DNA of 7,953 bases, from positions 1-7,953 of the forward strand of contig CALGNG010000403.1 in assembly GCA_937958735.1 (NCBI GenBank). Direction: 5' to 3'. This document shows positions 1 through 6,426 of this stretch, piece after piece. Both the position numbers and the translations under genes were made by a program. Numbering within the stretch: the first letter of the stretch is position 1; every line of letters begins with the position of its first letter. The notes beneath the pieces are model-generated. The model saw only the letters and a program-made list of their open reading frames with translations. It was not told the DNA's origin and did no database searches. The stretch is from an uncultured Aquimarina sp. GTDB lineage: Bacteria; Bacteroidota; Bacteroidia; Flavobacteriales; Flavobacteriaceae.

Positions 1-675
1 CAGGAAGCCTTGTTTAAGGTTGGAGCAGGTGCCATAGGTAATTATACCCATTGTAGTTTTTCCAACACAGGTATGGGAAGTTTTAAAGGTAATAACTTTT
101 CTAATCCAACCGTAGGACAAAAAAACCAATTGCAAATAGAAGAAGAAATGCAACTACAGCTTACTTTTTCTTCCCACCTAACCAGTAAAATAATTAACAC
201 TTTACACCACGTACACCCCTACGAAGAAATCGCTTACGAGATAACTACTCTAGAAAACAGCAATCAAAAAATTGGAATGGGTATGGTTGGAGAATTACCA
301 GAAGCTTTACCTCCTAAAAAAGCGTTACAATTGGTTAAGGACACCTTCCAATCTAAAGGAATTAGACATAGTGCTCTTTTAGACCAACCCATAAAGCGTA
401 TTGCTGTGCTAGGAGGTAGCGGCGCTTTTGCTATAAAAAATGCCCTTGTTGCTAAAGCAGATCTTTTTATTACAGCAGACATTAAATATCACGAATTTTA
501 TCTGGCCGAAAACAAATTAATTGTTGCCGATATAGGACATTATGAATCGGAGCAATACACAAAAGATCTAATTGTTTCTGTACTTAGGAAAAAAATCAGT
601 AATTTTGCAGCTACCTTTGATTCAGAGGATATTATTTTATCAGAAATTAATACCAATCCTATTAAGTATTTTTAA
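1..675 (+). CDS. Nif3-like dinuclear metal-center protein (DUF34/YqfO type), 5'-truncated by window edge
   Basis: The reading frame is open from base 1 (Gln-Glu-Ala-Leu...) to the TAA at 673-675, giving 224 residues. The real start lies upstream; the TTG at 10 is an internal Leu codon. Counting from the first codon, residues 8-92 or so match the middle domain inserted in YqfO-type proteins: GAGAIG at 8-13, then CSF, a Gly-rich GMGSFKG stretch, and HPYEE at 72-76. Residues from about 97 form the C-terminal Nif3 lobe, with GGSGAF near 138 and ITADIKYHEF ending near 166. In GHYESE, His180 and Glu184 keep the His-x3-Glu spacing of the family's metal ligands. Bacterial proteins with this insert are about 365-375 residues, so roughly 140 N-terminal residues with the other ligands are missing. 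The family forms toroidal hexamers binding two metal ions; its substrate is not firmly settled. The next gene starts 3 bases after the stop, so the two are probably co-transcribed. Confidence 0.93.
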   Translation, partial: QEALFKVGAGAIGNYTHCSFSNTGMGSFKGNNFSNPTVGQKNQLQIEEEMQLQLTFSSHLTSKIINTLHHVHPYEEIAYEITTLENSNQKIGMGMVGELPEALPPKKALQLVKDTFQSKGIRHSALLDQPIKRIAVLGGSGAFAIKNALVAKADLFITADIKYHEFYLAENKLIVADIGHYESEQYTKDLIVSVLRKKISNFAATFDSEDIILSEINTNPIKYF

Positions 676-678
676 TTT

Positions 679-1455
679 ATGGCTAAGAAAGAAGTTACTG
701 TAGAAGAAAAGCTAAGAGCGCTTTACGACTTACAACTTATAGATTCTCGTATTGATGAGATTACAGCTATCCGCGGAGAGCTTCCTTTGGAAGTTGAAGA
801 CCTTGAAGATGAAGTTGCCGGTTTACAAAAAAGATTAGACAAGCTTAACAACGATGTTACGGCGCAAGACGACAATATTAAAGGAAAGAAAATTGCTATT
901 GACGAGTCTAAACAACTAATTAAAAAGTACAAAGAGCAACAAGAAAACGTACGTAATAATCGTGAGTTTAACTCTTTGAGCAAAGAAGTGGAATTCCAAG
1001 AATTGGAAATCGAATTAGCCGAAAAGCATATTAAAGAATTCAAGGTTCAAATAATTCAGAAAAAAGAAATTATAGAATCTACCCAAGAAAAAATAAACAC
1101 TAGATCTTCTCACTTAGAGCATAAAAAAGGAGAACTAGACGAAATTCTTGCAGAAACACAAAAAGAAGAACAACTTCTTATTGGAAAATCTGAAGATTTT
1201 GGAAATAAAATAGACGAACGCCTTGTAAATGCTTATAAACGCATTCGTGGAAACGTAAAAAATGGCTTAGCTGTTGTACCTGTAGAAAGAGGTGCTTCTG
1301 GAGGGTCTTATTTTACTATTCCACCACAAATCCAAATGGAAATTGCTTCTCGCAAAAAAATTATTACCGATGAGCACAGTGGTCGTATTTTAGTTGACCT
1401 AGAGCTAGCTGTAGAGGAAAAAACAAAAATGGATAAACTTTTTGCCAAATTCTAA
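679..1455 (+). CDS. COG1579/zf-RING_7-type coiled-coil protein with a cysteine-less zinc ribbon
   Basis: A 258-residue protein. ATG at 679 is chosen because it follows the upstream stop by 3 bases and MAKKEVTVEEKL is a natural N-terminus. Residues about 10-190 are Glu/Lys/Gln-rich with heptad-like spacing, predicted as a long helical hairpin; NNREFNSLSKEVEFQE inside it is a conserved family block. The C-terminal part has the family signature around PPQ and GRILVD, where relatives carry CxxC-x20-CxxC. Here those four positions are Ser207, Ser210, Asp231 and Ser234 with the spacing kept, and the whole protein has no cysteine. It therefore should not bind zinc in the usual way, although automatic annotation would probably call it a C4-type zinc ribbon protein. 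Family members are cytoplasmic and of uncertain function, sometimes suggested to bind nucleic acid. From memory, the pairing with a Nif3 gene is common in Bacteroidota, which hints at a shared but unknown role. A strong terminator follows. Confidence 0.92.
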   Translation: MAKKEVTVEEKLRALYDLQLIDSRIDEITAIRGELPLEVEDLEDEVAGLQKRLDKLNNDVTAQDDNIKGKKIAIDESKQLIKKYKEQQENVRNNREFNSLSKEVEFQELEIELAEKHIKEFKVQIIQKKEIIESTQEKINTRSSHLEHKKGELDEILAETQKEEQLLIGKSEDFGNKIDERLVNAYKRIRGNVKNGLAVVPVERGASGGSYFTIPPQIQMEIASRKKIITDEHSGRILVDLELAVEEKTKMDKLFAKF

Positions 1456-1493
1456 TACCTTAGGTAACTTAAGAGTCCTATCTTAACTTATAC

Positions 1494-1531
1494 AAAAGCG
1501 CTATATTTAAAAGTATAGCGCTTTTCTTTTT
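1494..1531 (+). terminator. Rho-independent terminator after the coiled-coil gene
   Basis: A perfect 12-bp stem: AAAAGCGCTATA at 1494-1505 pairs with TATAGCGCTTTT at 1514-1525 across an 8-base loop, followed by CTTTTT. It begins 38 bases after the stop at 1455 and closes the Nif3/coiled-coil unit. The A tract on the left arm could let it work weakly in the other direction, but no - strand gene ends here. Confidence 0.9.
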
Positions 1532-1659
1532 ATTTACAACATTAAATTAAAAGCCCCACTATTGGCAGATATCTAGATGGTTATCGCTTTATATATAAGT
1601 TATTTAACATCTCCACCATAAAAAAAGCCTGCTTCATTTATCATAGAACCACAAATAAA

Positions 1660-1691
1660 GCCTTGTCTTTTAAGCACAAGGCATTTTGTTT
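1660..1691 (+). terminator. Second terminator-like hairpin upstream of the receptor gene
   Basis: GCCTTGT at 1660-1666 pairs perfectly with ACAAGGC at 1676-1682 across a 9-base loop, followed by ATTTTGTTT. On the opposite strand the stem is followed by TTTATTTG, so it may work both ways. It lies upstream of the proposed transcription start of the receptor gene, so it is better read as a back-up terminator or insulator than as an attenuator in the receptor leader. Its tail overlaps the TTG of the candidate -33 element. Confidence 0.55.
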
Positions 1692-1714
1692 ATTCAAATT
1701 AAAAGATATATTTG
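1686..1714 (+). promoter_or_regulatory. Bacteroidota-type promoter of the TonB-dependent receptor gene
   Basis: TATATTTG at 1707-1714 matches all fixed bases of the Bacteroidota -7 consensus TAnnTTTG. A TTG at 1686-1688 lies 18 bases upstream, within the usual spacing for the -33 element. Transcription would start a few bases after 1714, leaving a short A-rich leader of about 15-20 bases before ATG 1739. No Shine-Dalgarno motif is seen, as expected for the phylum. Confidence 0.7.
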
Positions 1715-1738
1715 CTAAAAAAACTAAGCTATTTTTAA

Positions 1739-4267
1739 ATGAAAAAAAAACAACTACTACTTAATTGCACCTTCTTCCTTTTTAATATTGTATTCTTGTT
1801 TGCTCAAAATTCAATTTCGGGAACCATAACCACAGAAACAGGCACCCCCTTAGAAGGCGTTTCTGTTACAATAAAAAACCAACAAGGCACAGAAACCGAC
1901 AGTAAGGGTTTTTACAAAATTCAATCACTACAAAACGGAACTTATAGCCTAGAGACTTCCTTACTTGGGTACCAAACTAACAGCCGAGAAGTATCAATAA
2001 ATAATGCTAGCATTAAACTAGACATTACCTTAGTAGAATCTATAAGCAACTTAGAACAAGTAACAATAAACTCACACGCTAAAGATACAGAAGTAAATAA
2101 AATACCTAGCTCTGTTAATATCCTATCCAATCAGTTTATTCAAAATAATGGCATAGAAGATCTAGACGAAATTTCTGCTTTTGTACCTGGACTGCAAGTT
2201 TTAACTCAAAACCCTAACACACCTAGTATTGCTATCCGCGGAATATCGACCGAAGACTCTCAAAGCTCTGCTATACCACGTGTCTCTACTTTACAAGACG
2301 GAATTTACTTAGGAAAAAGCAGAGGCTCTGTAGTCTCCTTTTTCGACTCCGAAACTATAGACGTCTACAAAGGCCCACAAACAACTGCTTTTGGTCGCAC
2401 CATACAATCTGGAGCCATAAATATTATCCAAAAAAAAGCCAAAAACTTAACCGAAGGTTACCTAACTGTTGGAGCGGGTACTTTTGATTCTAGATACGCC
2501 ACTGGTGCATTTAATACCCCAATCCTAAAAGACAAGCTATTTTTACGTGTATCGGGTATTTACGATGCTAACGATGGATATGTTATAGGCTTTAACGACG
2601 AAGATTATAATGGAAAAGAAACTTTAGGTTTACGAGGTGCCTTAAGATACCAAATTAAAGAGAAGTCCACCTTAGACATTATTGCGAATTACCAAAGAGA
2701 CACTCCTCCTGGACTAGGATACAAATCCGCTATAATAGGACAATTAGATGGAAATACCGACCGTTTTGGTCCAGTTTCCCTTAACAACAGCGAAAACCTA
2801 GGAGTAGATAGAACTATATATAGTGTAATAGGTTTATTAGACCACGAAATTTCTAGTAACTTAAAAACCACAGCTAAAGTAGGGTATAGAAATTTTGATT
2901 CTGACGACTTGTTTGACCTAGACGGCTCCCCTGCTCCTGCTGCAGAAATTAGAGAACTAGCACTTGGAGAACAAGCTAGTGCCGAAATTAAAGCTTCTTA
3001 CGACAACGAATTAATTAAAATAAATATTGGCGCACACTATTTATACGAAGACACCTCCCAAGACATCGATATTAATGTTAACGAACAAAACTTATTTGTT
3101 ACACTTCTAGCACCCGAATTTTCTACCGTAGCAGGACAAGTTGTAAGCCTTCCTGCTATACCAGCACAATTACTAGGAAACGATTTAGCCGCTTTAGACC
3201 CACGTCTAACACCACTAATTGGCCTTCCCTTACAACCTTTTAATACCGAGGTGGTATCACGTACATCTACCAACAATACCGTAGATGTATTTGGAGATTT
3301 TGCCATTACTTTATTTAAAAAATTAGAATTAGGAATAGGTGCCCGCGCAAGTTGGGAACAAGCAGAAGCAGGCATTACCGTTACCCCTTCTCTTACCCCT
3401 TCTCCTATTGGAGCTTTAACTGGAGTAGGCTTAAGCAATATTACCTTTACAGCCACCAACGGGACAAATTCGCGTAATGAAGAGTTTTACTCTATAACAG
3501 GAAATGCTTTTGCTAAATACAATTTTACAGAAACAGCTAATATTTATGTAAATATTGCTAAAGGCAGACGTCCAGATATTATAGATCTTAACGAAAGTAC
3601 TCCTATTATCCTAACAGACGAAGAATTATTATCTTACGAGGTGGGAGGTAAAATATTAGCTTTTAATAACAAACTACAAGTAAATGGATCGGTATTCTAT
3701 TACGATTATTCTAATTTTAGAACTCCTACATCCGATAACGGAAATACTGGAATGATAAGTTTTAGCCAACAAGATAGTGGTGCAGCAACAGTAAAGGGTG
3801 CCGAAATAAGTGTTAACTATAATTTTGGTAAAAAATCTTCTATTTTTGCTAATTACTCCCATTTGGAAACCTCGTTTGACGATACCGACGAAAATGGACG
3901 ACCATTACAGTTTGCAGGAAATAGATTTAGACAAGCTCCTAACAATTCTTATGCTTTAGGCGGTAATTTCCAAACCACTATAGACGATACTTTTGATTTC
4001 TATTTTAGACCCAACTTTAGCTTTAAATCTAAAGTATTTTACACCTTTGGTAATAACGAAGAATTAACACAATCCTCTTTTGGTTTATTTAATTTCTCCA
4101 CAGGTATAATTCTAAAAAAAGGCATCGAAGTTTCTTTATATATGAAAAATGTATTTGACAAAAACTATATCATAGATGCTGGAAACCAAGGAAACGCCTT
4201 TGGAATCCCAACCATTATACAAGGATCTCCAAGGTTTTATGGTGCTCGTCTAGGTTATTCTTTTTAA
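1739..4267 (+). CDS. TonB-dependent outer-membrane receptor with carboxypeptidase-regulatory-like N-domain
   Basis: An 842-residue protein. Residues 1-22 are a signal peptide (KKK, hydrophobic core, FLFA then QN). Residues about 26-99 form the Ig-like CarboxypepD_reg-like domain common on Bacteroidota receptors (SGTI, TPLEGVSVTI, TDSKGFY, LLGY). A TonB-box-like LEQVTI at 105-110 precedes the plug, about 115-235, with RGIS at 167-170, and a beta-barrel runs to a terminal Phe (RLGYSF), typical of outer-membrane barrels. Residues about 447-510 are a Pro/Leu-rich stretch that I infer to be a long surface loop. The protein should take up a substrate across the outer membrane using TonB/ExbBD energy. 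The plug and C-terminus (KNVFDKNY) resemble iron-complex-type receptors more than SusC, and no SusD gene is adjacent; the substrate cannot be read from the sequence. The gene has its own promoter and its stop overlaps the convergent flavoprotein gene. A run of nine A follows the ATG directly. Confidence 0.95.
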   Translation: MKKKQLLLNCTFFLFNIVFLFAQNSISGTITTETGTPLEGVSVTIKNQQGTETDSKGFYKIQSLQNGTYSLETSLLGYQTNSREVSINNASIKLDITLVESISNLEQVTINSHAKDTEVNKIPSSVNILSNQFIQNNGIEDLDEISAFVPGLQVLTQNPNTPSIAIRGISTEDSQSSAIPRVSTLQDGIYLGKSRGSVVSFFDSETIDVYKGPQTTAFGRTIQSGAINIIQKKAKNLTEGYLTVGAGTFDSRYATGAFNTPILKDKLFLRVSGIYDANDGYVIGFNDEDYNGKETLGLRGALRYQIKEKSTLDIIANYQRDTPPGLGYKSAIIGQLDGNTDRFGPVSLNNSENLGVDRTIYSVIGLLDHEISSNLKTTAKVGYRNFDSDDLFDLDGSPAPAAEIRELALGEQASAEIKASYDNELIKINIGAHYLYEDTSQDIDINVNEQNLFVTLLAPEFSTVAGQVVSLPAIPAQLLGNDLAALDPRLTPLIGLPLQPFNTEVVSRTSTNNTVDVFGDFAITLFKKLELGIGARASWEQAEAGITVTPSLTPSPIGALTGVGLSNITFTATNGTNSRNEEFYSITGNAFAKYNFTETANIYVNIAKGRRPDIIDLNESTPIILTDEELLSYEVGGKILAFNNKLQVNGSVFYYDYSNFRTPTSDNGNTGMISFSQQDSGAATVKGAEISVNYNFGKKSSIFANYSHLETSFDDTDENGRPLQFAGNRFRQAPNNSYALGGNFQTTIDDTFDFYFRPNFSFKSKVFYTFGNNEELTQSSFGLFNFSTGIILKKGIEVSLYMKNVFDKNYIIDAGNQGNAFGIPTIIQGSPRFYGARLGYSF
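3381..3404 (+). repeat. Perfect 12-bp tandem duplication inside the receptor gene
   Basis: TTACCCCTTCTC occurs twice head to tail (3381-3392 and 3393-3404). It encodes TPSL-TPSP at residues 549-556 of the receptor. The unit is four codons, so gain or loss of a copy would keep the frame and only change segment length. Confidence 0.9.
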
Positions 4268-4794
4268 GGAACTAAATACCTACCCTCCCAATTATTACCA
4301 ATAAGATTAAACTTAATTCTTATATGGTTAGGGCGTGTAATCTCTAAATACTCAATAGTGTTAAAGGTGAATTTCAATATACAGAAATTCACCTTTTCCA
4401 TATCGTATAACACATCTTTAGAACTCCCAATAACAGTCCCTGGAGCAAGCAACGTGGTATAATCTTTTTTTGCCTTAGGCCCTATGGAGTCCCATACCAA
4501 TGCATTATATTCCTCTACTATTTCTACCTTACCCAAAAGCACTATTTGCTTCATTTTTTCAGAATCGTACAACAATACCGAAGCATTAGGGTTTCTCTTA
4601 AAATGCACCACTTTAGGAGTACGAATATCTGTATATATAGAAATTACATTTTCCAAAATACCTCGAAATACCACCATACGCTGTTTTGGCCTATTATCTT
4701 CTACACTGGAAAGACAAAAATATCGATAAGGATGCCTTACCTCCCAAGCTGCTTTTTTCAATTCTAAAAAAATATCCTCTAGTATATCTTGCAT
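4264..4794 (-). CDS. Pyridoxamine 5'-phosphate oxidase-like FMN-binding split-barrel protein
   Basis: A 176-residue protein starting at ATG 4794-4792. KQRMVVFRG at about 37-45 corresponds to the first FMN-phosphate-contacting strand of PdxH-like proteins. TDIRTPKVVHFKRNPNASVLLYD at 55-77 matches the block in which PdxH has a Lys/Arg-rich helix followed by NPxAxLLFY. The C-terminus, Trp169...Arg172-Tyr-Leu-Val-Pro, mirrors the W...RLAP ending of PdxH. However, where E. coli PdxH has RLHDRF with the Arg and His that hold pyridoxal phosphate, this protein reads HIRIKF in my hand alignment. I therefore expect a soluble FMN-dependent oxidoreductase or flavin-binding protein, and do not assign pdxH. 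It stands alone, convergent with the receptor gene (4-base overlap) and divergent from guaA (90-base gap). A partial -7-like TACTTTTA (complement of 4803-4810) lies just upstream of its start but is weak evidence. The codons for residues 133-144 contain a large inverted repeat. Confidence 0.85.
   Translation of the reverse strand: MQDILEDIFLELKKAAWEVRHPYRYFCLSSVEDNRPKQRMVVFRGILENVISIYTDIRTPKVVHFKRNPNASVLLYDSEKMKQIVLLGKVEIVEEYNALVWDSIGPKAKKDYTTLLAPGTVIGSSKDVLYDMEKVNFCILKFTFNTIEYLEITRPNHIRIKFNLIGNNWEGRYLVP
4363..4397 (+). repeat. Perfect 13-bp inverted repeat; candidate terminator for the receptor transcript
   Basis: AAAGGTGAATTTC at 4363-4375 and GAAATTCACCTTT at 4384-4396 form a perfect 13-bp stem with an 8-base loop. 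On the + strand the stem is followed by one more T and then CC, so the U tract is TTTT with three of its bases in the stem, which is weak. On the - strand no T run follows. The repeat lies 96 bases beyond the receptor stop and inside the coding region of the convergent flavoprotein gene. A terminator acting on + strand transcription is the simplest role, because none fits between the two overlapping stops. The inverted repeat is certain; the function is inferred. Confidence 0.5.
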
Positions 4795-4873
4795 TTTATA
4801 GATAAAAGTAAAATATTATACATATAATTGATAAGTTTAAATTGGTAATGTTTTTTAAAAATTATTTTAATAC

Positions 4874-4881
4874 TATTTTTG
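4874..4881 (+). promoter_or_regulatory. Candidate -7 element of guaA, almost adjacent to the start codon
   Basis: TATTTTTG fits the TAnnTTTG -7 consensus exactly and ends only 3 bases before the guaA ATG at 4885. No TTG lies at the usual 17-23 base spacing upstream; the nearest is at 4842-4844, 29 bases away. If used, it would place the transcript start at or within the start codon. In DNA this rich in T a chance match is possible. Confidence 0.4.
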
Positions 4882-4884
4882 CGC

Positions 4885-6417
4885 ATGCAAAATAACGTAC
4901 TTATCCTTGATTTTGGTTCTCAGTATACGCAATTGATTGCAAGAAGAGTAAGAGAACTAAATATTTATTGTGAAATTCACCCCTTTAACAAAATCCCTTC
5001 TAATTTAGAAGACTTTAAAGCTGTTATCCTTTCTGGTTCGCCGTCATCGGTAAGATCAGAAAATGCCCCTAAAGTTGATTTATCTAAAATTAGAGGGAAA
5101 AAACCGCTTTTAGGCGTATGCTATGGGGCACAATACTTAGCCCATTTCCATGGCGGAGAAGTGGCCCCTTCTAACATTAGAGAATATGGTAGAGCCAATT
5201 TAGCCTTTGCTAAAAGCAACGAAACTTTTTTAGAAGGAATAAATATAGGCTCCCAAGTATGGATGAGCCATAGTGATACCATTAAGACACTACCTGCAGG
5301 TAGTATAAAATTAGCTAGCACACACGATGTGGAAAATGCTGCTTATCGCATCGATGGCGAAACAACTTATGCTATCCAATTTCATCCAGAAGTCTACCAT
5401 ACTACAGATGGCAAACAATTATTAGAAAATTTTCTAGTTAAAATAGCAGACGTAGCTCAAGAATGGACTCCTAACTCTTTTGTAGAAACTACTGTAGAAG
5501 AATTAAAAGCTAAAATAGGAACCGAAAAAGTAATTCTAGGCCTTAGCGGCGGAGTAGATTCTACTGTAGCAGCTGTATTATTACACAAAGCAATTGGAGA
5601 CCATTTACAATGTATATTTGTAAACAACGGGCTTTTACGTAAAAATGAATACGATAGTGTTTTAAAGCAATACCACGGTATGGGCTTAAATGTAAAAGGG
5701 GTAGATGCTTCCGATCGTTTTTTAAATGATTTAGCAGGAAAAAGTGACCCAGAACAAAAAAGAAAAAGTATTGGTAAAGTTTTTGTAGATGTTTTTGACG
5801 ATGAGTCTAAACTAATAGACGACGCAAAATGGTTGGCACAAGGTACCATTTACCCTGATGTTATCGAATCTGTTTCGGCTACAGGAGGTCCATCTGCAAC
5901 AATTAAGTCCCACCATAACGTAGGAGGCTTGCCAGATTATATGACCCTAAAAATAGTAGAACCCTTAAGAGCTTTGTTTAAGGACGAAGTACGTCGCGTA
6001 GGGGCATCTTTAGGTATTGATGCCGAACTACTAGGTAGACACCCTTTTCCTGGCCCAGGATTAGCTATTCGTATTTTAGGAGATATAACTGCAGAAAAAG
6101 TAGCGATACTTCAAGAAGTAGATGCTATATTTATAAACGGATTAAAAGAAGACGGACTCTACGATAAAGTATGGCAAGCAGGTGCCATCTTACTCCCTGT
6201 TAATAGCGTAGGAGTAATGGGAGATGAGCGTACTTACGAAAAAGTTGTAGCTTTACGCGCTGTAGAAAGTACCGATGGTATGACTGCGGATTGGGTAAAT
6301 TTACCTTACGAGTTTTTACAAAAAATATCAAATAAGATTATCAATAATGTGAAAGGTGTAAACCGAGTAGTATATGATATTAGTTCTAAACCCCCCGCTA
6401 CAATAGAGTGGGAATAA
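4885..6417 (+). CDS. guaA: GMP synthase (glutamine-hydrolysing)
   Basis: A 510-residue, complete-looking enzyme that converts XMP, ATP and glutamine to GMP, the last step of guanine nucleotide synthesis in the cytoplasm. ATG 4885 is preferred over the in-frame TTG at 4879 because it gives the usual N-terminus [16 protein letters not shown]. The class I glutamine amidotransferase domain (about 4-190) has its nucleophile Cys79 in GVCYGAQY and the His167/Glu169 pair in FHPEV. The ATP-pyrophosphatase domain (about 195-385) has the P-loop LSGGVDST at 220-227. The C-terminal dimerisation/XMP-binding domain includes [12 protein letters not shown] from 386 and the family ending KPPATIEWE at 502-510. 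All catalytic motifs are intact and the length is normal. The stop TAA is followed at once by an in-frame TAG. The upstream gap to the divergent flavoprotein gene is 90 bases of very A/T-rich DNA; the LysM gene starts 9 bases downstream and is probably in the same transcript. Confidence 0.98.
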   Translation: MQNNVLILDFGSQYTQLIARRVRELNIYCEIHPFNKIPSNLEDFKAVILSGSPSSVRSENAPKVDLSKIRGKKPLLGVCYGAQYLAHFHGGEVAPSNIREYGRANLAFAKSNETFLEGINIGSQVWMSHSDTIKTLPAGSIKLASTHDVENAAYRIDGETTYAIQFHPEVYHTTDGKQLLENFLVKIADVAQEWTPNSFVETTVEELKAKIGTEKVILGLSGGVDSTVAAVLLHKAIGDHLQCIFVNNGLLRKNEYDSVLKQYHGMGLNVKGVDASDRFLNDLAGKSDPEQKRKSIGKVFVDVFDDESKLIDDAKWLAQGTIYPDVIESVSATGGPSATIKSHHNVGGLPDYMTLKIVEPLRALFKDEVRRVGASLGIDAELLGRHPFPGPGLAIRILGDITAEKVAILQEVDAIFINGLKEDGLYDKVWQAGAILLPVNSVGVMGDERTYEKVVALRAVESTDGMTADWVNLPYEFLQKISNKIINNVKGVNRVVYDISSKPPATIEWE

Positions 6418-6426
6418 TAGCATTAA

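Larger units (their letters stand above)
1456..1738. other. Intergenic region, no credible gene
   Basis: This 283-base spacer holds two hairpins and the receptor promoter, listed separately. The longest reading frame noticed between the hairpins starts at ATG 1577 and ends after 14 codons, with nothing to support it. I see no promoter-like TAnnTTTG between 1532 and 1659, so a small RNA gene here is possible only if it uses another type of start signal. A short direct repeat, TAACTTA at 1465-1471 and 1484-1490, looks incidental. Confidence 0.7.

Noticed and set aside
10..12. TTG as a start codon for the first gene
   Set aside because: The frame is open to base 1 and the visible protein begins in the middle of the YqfO-type insert domain, so the TTG is an internal Leu codon.
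1577..1621. 14-codon open frame in the spacer
   Set aside because: It has no promoter, no recognisable content and a length expected by chance.
1627..1682. Terminator/antiterminator attenuator controlling the receptor gene
   Set aside because: The good promoter match lies at 1686-1714, downstream of the hairpins, so they would not be in the receptor mRNA.
3262..3289. 9-bp perfect inverted repeat (TACATCTAC / GTAGATGTA) in the receptor gene
   Set aside because: A stem of this size with a 10-base loop is expected about once by chance in a window this long, and no T tract follows.
3037..3459. 140-codon open frame on the - strand
   Set aside because: It lies entirely opposite the well-supported receptor gene, has no recognisable domain and looks like a shadow.
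1739..4267. SusC-type receptor of a polysaccharide utilisation locus
   Set aside because: There is no SusD gene, glycosidase or regulator nearby, and the barrel ending is more like iron-complex receptors.
4879..4881. TTG as the guaA start
   Set aside because: It would add only Met-Arg before the conserved [14 protein letters not shown]-terminus and overlaps the -7-like element; ATG 4885 is the standard start.
4795..4884. Purine riboswitch upstream of guaA
   Set aside because: The spacer is only 90 bases, very A/T-rich, shows no three-way-junction aptamer pattern, and the likely leader is almost absent.
5457..5849. 130-codon open frame on the - strand
   Set aside because: It is opposite guaA, whose motifs are intact through this stretch; its Ser/Pro/Lys-rich composition is typical of an antisense shadow.
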